Source: Betaproteobacteria bacterium (GTDB lineage Bacteria > Pseudomonadota > Gammaproteobacteria > Burkholderiales > Rhodocyclaceae). Taken from it: a DNA stretch of 64,000 nucleotides. The position numbers and the translations under genes were made by a program. Under the pieces are notes generated by a model that was given only the letters and a program-made list of their open reading frames with translations, had not been told where the DNA came from and made no database searches. The stretch spans positions 147,187 to 211,186 of the forward strand of contig WRIU01000004.1 of NCBI GenBank assembly GCA_009782565.1. The letters run 5' to 3'. Position 1 is the first letter of the stretch; each line of letters starts with the position of its first letter. This document shows positions 58,126-64,000 of this stretch, piece by piece.

Positions 58126-58919
58126 GCAAGGCTTTCGATCCCTACAAAAGCCAGGTTCGCCGCGCCTTCGACCGCGCCGCGCCTACTTACGGTTCTGCCG
58201 CTCATGTGCAGGACGCAGCGGCGCAATGCCTACTCGCCTTTGCCCGCGCGCAACCGCTGCCCTCTCGCATTCGCCGCGTACTGGATGCCGGATGCGGAAC
58301 CGGGCAATCCCTGCCCGCGCTATCCGCGCTTTTTCCGCAAGCGCAGTGTGTCGCACTCGACTTTTCCACAGCGATGCTCAAGCTTGCCGCTTGTGCGGCA
58401 AGCGCGGCACACCCCATTTGCGCGGACATCGAGAACTTGCCGCTGGCCGATTCATCCATTGATTTTTACTGGTCGAACCTCGCCTTCCAATGGTGCTCTC
58501 CGGAAACGGCGCTTGAGGAAACCTTCCGGGTCCTCTCACCGGGAGGCGTTGCGCGAATTGCCACCCTTGGCCCCCGGACTCTTCACGAATTGCGTACCGC
58601 GTTCAGCGCAGTAGACGATGGCGTACACGTCATTGACTTCACTGCCACGGAGCGCTGGCTTGAAGCCTCCAAAGCCGCTGGCCTGACCGTCCAATCCCAT
58701 TTGCGGAAAACACTACTCGATGTTGCCGCCGATTTGCACGCGCTCCTTGGTAATATCAAGGCTATCGGCGCTCGCGCCGTAAGAGACCGGCGGCGGAGTT
58801 CCCTCGGACGGAAAGGCTGGCAGACGCTCCAGTCCGCCTACGAAACCTTTCGACACCCGGACGGCACACTGCCCGCGACGTATGACTTGATCTTGCTTGC
58901 CCTGAGGAAGCCTGCATGA
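58122..58919 (+). CDS. bioC: Malonyl-ACP O-methyltransferase
   Basis: 265 residues, class I SAM methyltransferase. YKSQVRRAFDRAAPTYGSAAHVQ is the BioC opening, SAM motif I is RVLDAGCGTGQSLPAL, and FYWSNLAFQWCSPETALEETFRVLSPGG is diagnostic. BioC methylates malonyl-ACP to start pimelate synthesis through the fatty acid machinery. ATGA overlaps with bioH upstream and bioD downstream. Confidence 0.95.
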   Translation: MSKAFDPYKSQVRRAFDRAAPTYGSAAHVQDAAAQCLLAFARAQPLPSRIRRVLDAGCGTGQSLPALSALFPQAQCVALDFSTAMLKLAACAASAAHPICADIENLPLADSSIDFYWSNLAFQWCSPETALEETFRVLSPGGVARIATLGPRTLHELRTAFSAVDDGVHVIDFTATERWLEASKAAGLTVQSHLRKTLLDVAADLHALLGNIKAIGARAVRDRRRSSLGRKGWQTLQSAYETFRHPDGTLPATYDLILLALRKPA

Positions 58920-59644
58920 GCACGTTTCGCGCATGGTTCATCACCGGAACCGACACAGGAATCGGCAAAACATTCGCCACCTGTGTGCTCATCCACGCTG
59001 CGCGCGCACAAGGCTTGACAACCCTCGGCATGAAACCGGTAGCCTCGGGCGCTGAAACGATCGACGGCAAAACCATCAATGAAGACGCCGCGCGGCTATT
59101 GGCCGCCGGCAGTTTCGATCCGGGGCTGGAACGGCTCAACCCCTACTGCTTGCGCGCACCCATTTCCCCGCATCTCGCGGCACGGGAAGAAAACATCCAC
59201 ATCGAGCCCGCGCGCATCTATCGAGCGTTCGACGAACTTGCCCAGCGCTGCGAACGCCTGTTTGTCGAAGGCGCGGGCGGATTCCTTTCGCCTTTGAGCG
59301 AAGAAACCGACGCCCCGCGCATCGCGCGCGAGCTGGATTTGCCCCTCATCCTCGTCGTCGGCATGCGACTCGGCTGCATCAACCATGCGCTGCTCACTGT
59401 CGAAGCCATCCTTTCCCGCAATTTGCGCCTGGAAGGCTGGATCGCAAACTGCCTGTATCCAGACATGCCGCATTTGTACGAGAATATAGATTTTCTACGC
59501 CACCGTTTTGATGCTCCGCTGCTGGGAACGCTCCCCTGCGCGCCCGATGCGGCTCCCGATACTCTGGCGCACCTTATTAGTTTGCCTTGTCAATCAATGT
59601 CTACGCTACCAGGAATCATTCATGAAAAAGAAAAAGACTGTTAA
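58916..59644 (+). CDS. bioD: Dethiobiotin synthetase
   Basis: 242 residues. BioD forms the ureido ring of dethiobiotin with ATP and CO2. P-loop FITGTDTGIGKT at 9-20, MKPVASGAE, LFVEGAGGFLSPL and LVVGMRLGCINHALLT follow the family. The C-terminus (SMSTLPGIIHEKEKDC) is read in another frame over the start of the next gene: the TPR protein begins at 59622, 23 nt before the bioD stop. No bioB lies in the window. Confidence 0.94.
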   Translation: MSTFRAWFITGTDTGIGKTFATCVLIHAARAQGLTTLGMKPVASGAETIDGKTINEDAARLLAAGSFDPGLERLNPYCLRAPISPHLAAREENIHIEPARIYRAFDELAQRCERLFVEGAGGFLSPLSEETDAPRIARELDLPLILVVGMRLGCINHALLTVEAILSRNLRLEGWIANCLYPDMPHLYENIDFLRHRFDAPLLGTLPCAPDAAPDTLAHLISLPCQSMSTLPGIIHEKEKDC

Positions 59645-61133
59645 GCCAAATGAACCCTCTTCGATCGCCGTAACCAACCAGGAAGCCTCCAGCGAACAGC
59701 TAGAAAATCCACCGTCGGAAACCGCCACGCCAGAGTCGGACTCCCCGCCCGACATGACCGACCAGGATGCGCCCGGCGAACAGCCAGAAAACCCACCGTC
59801 GGAAACCGCCACGCCAGAGTCGGACTCCCCGCCCGACATGACCGACCAGGATGCGCCCGGCGAACAGCCAGAAGATCCACCGTCGGAAACCGCCACGCCA
59901 GAGTCGGACTCCCCGCCCGACATGACCGACCAGGGTGCGCCCGGCGAACAGCCAGAAAACCCACCGTCGGAAACTGCCTTGCCCGAGTCGGACTCTCAAC
60001 CCACCGTAATCAACCAGGAAACGCCCAACAAGCAGCCCGAAACTTCGTCGTCAGAGACTCTCCAACCTGAAGCAGACTCAGCCCAGAAAAAGGATGGCCC
60101 GTCTGTCCTCTCCGCGCTGCTTGCCATCGTTGCTGCTATCGTGATTGCCGTCATCTACGATGCCGCCAGGGATGATTCGTCTGCGGCAACTGAAGCGTCA
60201 CCGATCTTGGAAATCACGCAAGCAGAACCCCCGTCGTCGGCACCTGAAACCGCAACATCCTCATCGGCCAAGATGGTCGAAGACAAAACAGAATCCGAAA
60301 AGCCGCAAACCGCGCTCAAAAAACCACCTCCTGACGAACTCGCCAAACTGAAGTCGCTCGAAAACGAAGCCCAGAGCAATCATGAAAGCGCCGAGGAATA
60401 TTATCGGCACGGCGATTACGCGAACGCGCTGATACATTATCAAAAAGCCCTGAGCAACCTTGAACAATTACTTCCGTATTACTACAAACAATCCCCTGAG
60501 GGCGAAAATGACAATACAGTTACGGTTCAGAAGAATCTTGCCGCAGTGTACAATGCCATCGGCAATGTCTATCGTAACCAGAAGAACTACACCGAAGCCC
60601 TGAGTTGGCTCGATAAGTCCCTGGAAATCCGCGAAAAAATACAGGGCAAAAGCCATCCGGAAACGGCTGAAACCTATAACAACATCGCCTTGGTATACGA
60701 CGGACAGGGGCAATATGCAAAAGCGCTAAGGTGGTATCAAAAAGATTTAGCTATCCGCGAAAAAACGCTCGGCAGCGGTCATCCTGATACCGCCAAAACT
60801 TACAACAATATGGGCATGGTTTACTTCCATCAGGGCGACCGTGCCAACGCGCTGGAACTGTTCAAAAAAGCACTGGCAATCCAGGAAAAGGAGCCGAACG
60901 ACCAGAACCCCAACGTTGCCATGACCTACAACAACATTGCCGAAGTCTATCGGGCTCAGGGCGACTACGTACTTGCGCTGCCGCAATATCTCAAGGCTTA
61001 CCGGATTATGCTAGACACGTTCGGCGAAAGGCATTCGGCGACCATGACCGCCAAGCTCAACCTGGCACGCGCCTATGATAAATTAGACAACGCTATGCCA
61101 TTCGGCGAATGGCTTGAAGAGTCGCTTCAATAA
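59622..61133 (+). CDS. TPR membrane protein with 28-aa N-terminal repeats
   Basis: 503 residues. A Lys-rich start (MKKKKTVKP) leads into four 28-residue Pro/Glu/Ser repeats (28-139), each like ENPPSETATPESDSPPDMTD. One membrane helix follows (LSALLAIVAAIVIAVIY, about 163-179), then a linker and about five kinesin-light-chain-type TPRs (YNNIALVYDGQGQYAKALRWYQKDLAIREKTLG). Charge suggests N-in, TPRs in the periplasm. The ATG at 59622 has AGGAA upstream and lies inside bioD, so it is coupled to the biotin operon. Role unknown. Confidence 0.88.
   Translation: MKKKKTVKPNEPSSIAVTNQEASSEQLENPPSETATPESDSPPDMTDQDAPGEQPENPPSETATPESDSPPDMTDQDAPGEQPEDPPSETATPESDSPPDMTDQGAPGEQPENPPSETALPESDSQPTVINQETPNKQPETSSSETLQPEADSAQKKDGPSVLSALLAIVAAIVIAVIYDAARDDSSAATEASPILEITQAEPPSSAPETATSSSAKMVEDKTESEKPQTALKKPPPDELAKLKSLENEAQSNHESAEEYYRHGDYANALIHYQKALSNLEQLLPYYYKQSPEGENDNTVTVQKNLAAVYNAIGNVYRNQKNYTEALSWLDKSLEIREKIQGKSHPETAETYNNIALVYDGQGQYAKALRWYQKDLAIREKTLGSGHPDTAKTYNNMGMVYFHQGDRANALELFKKALAIQEKEPNDQNPNVAMTYNNIAEVYRAQGDYVLALPQYLKAYRIMLDTFGERHSATMTAKLNLARAYDKLDNAMPFGEWLEESLQ
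59703..60038 (+). repeat. 84-bp in-frame tandem repeats
   Basis: Four units at 59703-59786, 59787-59870, 59871-59954 and 59955-60038; the first three are nearly identical, the fourth diverged. They encode the 28-aa Pro/Glu/Ser repeats of the TPR protein. High identity at DNA level suggests recent expansion. Confidence 0.92.
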
Positions 61134-61137
61134 ATAA

Positions 61138-61152
61138 GTGTGCAGTGCACAC
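61138..61152. repeat. 15-bp palindrome between the TPR genes
   Basis: GTGTGCA-G-TGCACAC, perfect, beginning 4 bp after the first TPR stop and 33 bp before the next start. It could be an operator or an RNA hairpin; nothing else supports either. Confidence 0.5.
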
Positions 61153-61185
61153 CGTAGGATTCGCATTCTGTCAATAGGAAAGTTC

Positions 61186-62049
61186 ATGAGACTACTCCCT
61201 GGTTATACCTTCATTGCCACCCTCTTCATCCTGACAGGCTGCACCATCACCGCCCTGCCAGACAAAGAGACAGAAGCCGCAGCACAACAACAAATCGCCG
61301 TACCTGTGAAAAACACGCAGAGGACGGCGAAAGAGTGCGATGACATCGCCATACAACGTATTAAGTATGGCAAATATGACCAGGCGACGACATGGTATTT
61401 GGAAGCCCTGTCGATCCGTGAAAAGACATTGGGCACGGATCACCTTGAGACCGTCGCCACTTATGACAGGCTCGCCTGGGTCAGTCTCAGCAAGGGCGAC
61501 TACGAGAAAACACTGGAGTGGTATCAAAAAGCGCTCTCGATCCGGGAACGTTCGTCGTCCAGGAAAGGCTTGTACGACAGACTCGTAACTTCTGAAAATA
61601 TCGCCAGGGTTTATCACCGCTGGGGCAAATGGAACAAAGCGCTGGAGTGGTACAAGAAGACCGTGGAGCTTCGAAAAATATCACAGGGTAAGGAGCATCC
61701 CAATACCATCGCGGACTACCATCGCATCGCCGCGATATACCACAGCCAAAACGATTTCAGGAACGCGCTGGTCTGGTACAAAAAAGAATTGGCGATACAA
61801 GAAAAAAGGCTGGGTAAAAATCATCCCACCGTCGCAGGAATTTATGGCGATATTGCCAACGTGTATTTCGGTCGAGGCAGTTATGAGCAGGCGCTTTCCG
61901 AAAACCTCATCGCTTACAAAATTCTCGTAAAAAAATCGGGAGTTTTGCACCGAGACTCTGGAAAGGTAAAAGTCAATATGAAAGAAGTCTATCAGCATAC
62001 CGCCCGTGCAAAACCATTCGACGACTGGCTATCCGAGAACATGCACTGA
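61186..62049 (+). CDS. TPR-repeat lipoprotein
   Basis: 287 residues. MRLLPGYTFIATLFILTGC is a lipoprotein signal with lipobox LTGC (Cys19). The mature part has about four TPRs (YDRLAWVSLSKGDYEKTLEWYQKALSIRE, YHRIAAIYHSQNDFRNALVWYKKELAIQEKRLG), related to those of the preceding gene, and both end in similar PFxxWLxE sequences, so they look like paralogues. AGGAA lies upstream of the ATG at 61186. Both TPR arrays would meet in the periplasm; interaction is inference. Confidence 0.88.
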   Translation: MRLLPGYTFIATLFILTGCTITALPDKETEAAAQQQIAVPVKNTQRTAKECDDIAIQRIKYGKYDQATTWYLEALSIREKTLGTDHLETVATYDRLAWVSLSKGDYEKTLEWYQKALSIRERSSSRKGLYDRLVTSENIARVYHRWGKWNKALEWYKKTVELRKISQGKEHPNTIADYHRIAAIYHSQNDFRNALVWYKKELAIQEKRLGKNHPTVAGIYGDIANVYFGRGSYEQALSENLIAYKILVKKSGVLHRDSGKVKVNMKEVYQHTARAKPFDDWLSENMH

Positions 62050-62189
62050 CCTTGCTCTGAAAAAGCGGTCTGCCCCAGCCCTCTTGAGGAAAACACCCCG
62101 AAAGATGAGCTAAACATTACAAAACCGGTTGATGCGTTCTATGATGGGCAACACAAAACAGAGTATCTACCTATTGATTTCAGGAACTC

Positions 62190-62280
62190 TGGCGGAGACG
62201 GAGGGATTCGAACCCTCGATGCACTTTTGGCGCATGCTCCCTTAGCAGGGGAGTGCCTTCGACCTCTCGGCCACGTCTCC
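62190..62280 (-). tRNA. tRNA-Ser(GCU)
   Basis: 91 nt including encoded CCA. Acceptor GGAGACG/CGTCTCC, discriminator G, T-arm GAGGG-TTCGAAT-CCCTC, anticodon stem CTCCC/GGGAG with loop CTGCTAA, so anticodon GCT, and a long variable arm as in class II tRNAs. It decodes AGC/AGU. It lies downstream of lysC on the same strand. Confidence 0.96.
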
Positions 62281-62338
62281 ATTCATGAAGGCAGCACTAT
62301 ATCGGCTTGCTGCCTGACGGTCAATTTTACGGCTCGGC

Positions 62339-63577
62339 TCAAACAGCGTCATCAGGCTCAAGGTCAAGGTCGAACGCTTTATGCAGTACACGTACCGCCA
62401 ATTCGAGATATTTCTCTTCGACGACAACGGAGATTTTTATCTCCGAGGTGGAGATCATGCGGATGTTGATGCCCTCTTCGGAAAGAGTGCGGAACATTTT
62501 CGCAGCCACGCCCGGATGCGAGCGCATACCAACGCCAACAACCGAAACCTTACATAGGCTCTTGTCGGACTCGATGGCCTTGGCGTTGATGACAGTCTTG
62601 ACGCGGTCGAGCACGTCGAGAGTTTTGTCCAGATCGGCACGGGTTACGGTGAAGGAGAAATCGGTCAAGCCGTCATGCCCGGAGTTCTGGATGATCATGT
62701 CGACGTCGACGTTGGCGTCGGCGACCGGGCCGAGGATCTGGTAGGCGATACCGGGCTGGTCGGGAACGCCCTGAATGGTGATTTTGGCTTCGTCGCGATT
62801 GAAAGCGATCCCGGAGATGACGGGCTTTTCCATGTTTTTGGTTTCCTCAACGGTGATGAGCGTTCCTTCGCATTCCTCTTCAAAGCTGGAGAGCACACGC
62901 AGCTTGACTTTATATTTACCGGCGAATTCGACAGAACGGATTTGCAGCACTTTGGAGCCGAGGCTGGCCATTTCCAGCATTTCTTCAAAAGTGATGGTAT
63001 CCAGCTTGCGCGCTTCGGGAACGATGCGCGGGTCGGTGGTGTAGACGCCGTCGACGTCGGTATATATCTGGCATTCTTCGGCTTTCAGCGCGGCGGCGAG
63101 CGCCACGCCGGTAGTATCGGAACCGCCCCGGCCAAGGGTGGTGATGTTGCCGTCGGCATCGACGCCCTGGAATCCGGCCACGATGACAACCCGGCCTTCG
63201 GACAGGTCGCGGCGCATGGCAGCTTCGTCGATGCTGAGGATGCGCGCCTTGGTGTAGGCATTGTCGGTGAGGATTTTCACCTGGCCGCCGGTGTAGCTTT
63301 TCGCGGGAACGCCTGCTGCTTGCAGGGCCACGGCAAGCAGGCCGATGGTAACTTGCTCGCCGGTGGATACCACCACATCCAGTTCGCGCGGATCGGGTGT
63401 TGGCGTCAACTCCTTGGCCAGAGCAATCAGCCGGTTGGTTTCGCCGCTCATCGCGGAAACGACGACGACGACCTGATGCCCCTGTGCATGAAATTTCGCA
63501 ACTTTCCTGGCGACATTCTTGATGCGCTCTGGGCTGCCTACCGATGTACCGCCGTATTTCTGAACGATGAGTGCCAT
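62339..63577 (-). CDS. lysC: Aspartate kinase
   Basis: 412 residues. [26 protein letters not shown] is the kinase start; [29 protein letters not shown] and [15 protein letters not shown] line the active site, and two ACT domains end the protein ([30 protein letters not shown]). It makes aspartyl phosphate for Lys, Thr and Met synthesis. An internal start for a beta subunit, as in other alpha2beta2 aspartokinases, is possible but I could not confirm it. Confidence 0.97.
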   Translation of the reverse strand: MALIVQKYGGTSVGSPERIKNVARKVAKFHAQGHQVVVVVSAMSGETNRLIALAKELTPTPDPRELDVVVSTGEQVTIGLLAVALQAAGVPAKSYTGGQVKILTDNAYTKARILSIDEAAMRRDLSEGRVVIVAGFQGVDADGNITTLGRGGSDTTGVALAAALKAEECQIYTDVDGVYTTDPRIVPEARKLDTITFEEMLEMASLGSKVLQIRSVEFAGKYKVKLRVLSSFEEECEGTLITVEETKNMEKPVISGIAFNRDEAKITIQGVPDQPGIAYQILGPVADANVDVDMIIQNSGHDGLTDFSFTVTRADLDKTLDVLDRVKTVINAKAIESDKSLCKVSVVGVGMRSHPGVAAKMFRTLSEEGINIRMISTSEIKISVVVEEKYLELAVRVLHKAFDLDLEPDDAV

Positions 63578-63619
63578 GCTGGTATTTATGAAAAGGAAGT
63601 GGGGTTTTATCGAAAAAAC

Positions 63620-63664
63620 TGGCGCGCCCGAGACGATTCGAACGTCCGACCCCTGCCTTCGGAG
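63620..63664 (-). other. tRNA-Arg(CCG) 3' fragment, probable att site
   Basis: The 45 nt read as the 3' half of a tRNA: loop CTCCGAA (anticodon CCG), 3' anticodon stem GGCAG, T-arm GGACG-TTCGAAT-CGTCT, acceptor CGGGCGC, G, CCA, then T6. The 5' half is missing: homology stops at 63664/63665. This is the usual form of an attachment-site remnant left by a tyrosine integrase at a tRNA 3' end. Confidence 0.8.
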
Positions 63665-63707
63665 CCTCGCCAGAGGACGGAAAATATCACAAATTTTTTC
63701 AAACGTC

Positions 63708-63932
63708 TCAAAAAGGCAACAGCCTATCTACGGCTGCTTTTCCCTGGCCAGGGGCAAGATGGGCATAAATTTCTGTCTGTTCCACACTTGCATGGCCAAG
63801 AAGGTCTTTGACTACATAAATAGATTCACCTTGCATCACAAGCCAACTAGCAAACGTATGCCGCAGGTCGTGAATCCTGTCCGTACCGGCTGAATATTGA
63901 GCAGGTGTACCGGTTGAATATTGACCAGGCAC
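63708..63932 (-). pseudogene. Truncated phage-type tyrosine integrase (C-terminal part)
   Basis: 74 codons from a GTG, with an in-frame stop just upstream. [41 protein letters not shown] carries the catalytic Arg/His (LRHTF), His (LGHAS) and Tyr (EIYAHL) of the C-terminal domain. The N-terminal arm-binding and core-binding domains and the first catalytic Arg are absent. The first ~15 residues come from a tandem repeat (63883-63929), not from integrase. It ends 43 bp from the tRNA-Arg fragment. Confidence 0.85.
63883..63929. repeat. 23-bp tandem direct repeat at the integrase break
   Basis: Two copies, 63883-63905 and 63907-63929, each starting GTACCGG and ending CAGG, with two mismatches. 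They sit where integrase homology begins, so they may mark a rearrangement point. Confidence 0.75.
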
Positions 63933-64000
63933 ATTAGCCGCATGTCATTGCAGCGGCTGTGGATAAGTCTATCCTAAATTTCCCTTTTAAAGTGAGTTGC

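Noticed and set aside
59703..60038. CRISPR array
   Set aside because: The units are contiguous, 84 bp, in frame and without unique spacers; they are coding repeats.
63620..63664. Functional tRNA-Arg gene
   Set aside because: The 5' half (acceptor, D-arm, 5' anticodon stem) is missing at this place.
63958..63966. Perfect DnaA box TGTGGATAA near the right edge
   Set aside because: A single isolated 9-mer is expected about once by chance in a window of this size.

Overview
This 64 kb window is a gene-dense, GC-rich bacterial chromosome segment. Gene content points to a betaproteobacterium, most likely Rhodocyclales-like: lipid A and KDO genes, a Lol system, bioAFHCD, ppk/ppx, and an etfB-etfA-acyl-CoA dehydrogenase cluster. 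That placement is inferred from gene content and layout, not from a search. Nearly all the DNA is occupied by recognisable housekeeping genes on both strands; the unusual material sits in a few AT-rich or repeat-bearing gaps and at the right edge.

Layout. 1-3.1 kb: 5' part of rpsA, a small lipoprotein, xseA. 3.4-6.5 kb: exbB-exbD-lpxK-Trm112-kdsB (envelope energy and lipid A/KDO). 6.6-12.1 kb: adk, murJ, rpsO-pnp, rpsT. 12.3-15.7 kb: ubiK, comM, an AT-rich HAD hydrolase, an aldo/keto reductase. 15.8-21.5 kb: ribF-ileS-lspA-fkpB-ispH, closed by a strong bidirectional terminator. 21.6-25.2 kb (minus): etfB-etfA-acyl-CoA dehydrogenase. 25.4-28.4 kb (minus): ilvB-ilvN-tatD behind a valine-coded attenuator with a 25-codon leader peptide. 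28.5-33.7 kb: the polyphosphate pair ppx and ppk1 flanking a secreted PLD-type nuclease and a Phd/PIN toxin-antitoxin pair. 33.8-38.6 kb: Sel1-repeat protein, Mth938-like protein, PhoH-PIN protein, endonuclease-type mutL. 38.6-40.2 kb: an accessory patch with a candidate 54-aa gene under two palindromes, a stunted chemoreceptor-like protein, a REP-like palindrome and a 152-bp MITE with an 8-bp target duplication. 40.2-47.5 kb: dmeF, rlmD, an AT-rich phosphoethanolamine transferase wedged between alaS and rlmD, and a PduO-type adenosyltransferase. 47.5-52.8 kb: repeat-laden gap, Yip1-family protein, alpha/beta hydrolase, cca, slt. 52.9-62.0 kb: lolC-lolD-bioA-bioF-bioH-bioC-bioD and two TPR proteins, mostly with overlapping start/stop codons. 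62.2-64 kb: tRNA-Ser(GCU), lysC, then a 45-bp tRNA-Arg 3' fragment and a truncated tyrosine integrase, which look like the junction of an integrated element running off the right edge.

Functional links. Genes for outer-membrane building (lpxK, kdsB, lspA, lolCD, murJ, slt, exbBD, eptA) recur through the window. The biotin genes are translationally coupled from bioA to bioD and run on into a TPR membrane protein whose start codon lies inside bioD. The clearest regulatory device is the ilvB attenuator. I did not find CRISPR arrays, complete prophages or a recognisable defence island. The most informative non-coding observations are the MITE with its target duplication, the covarying hairpins shared with the 47.6 kb gap, the ivbL-like leader and the tRNA-Arg att scar.
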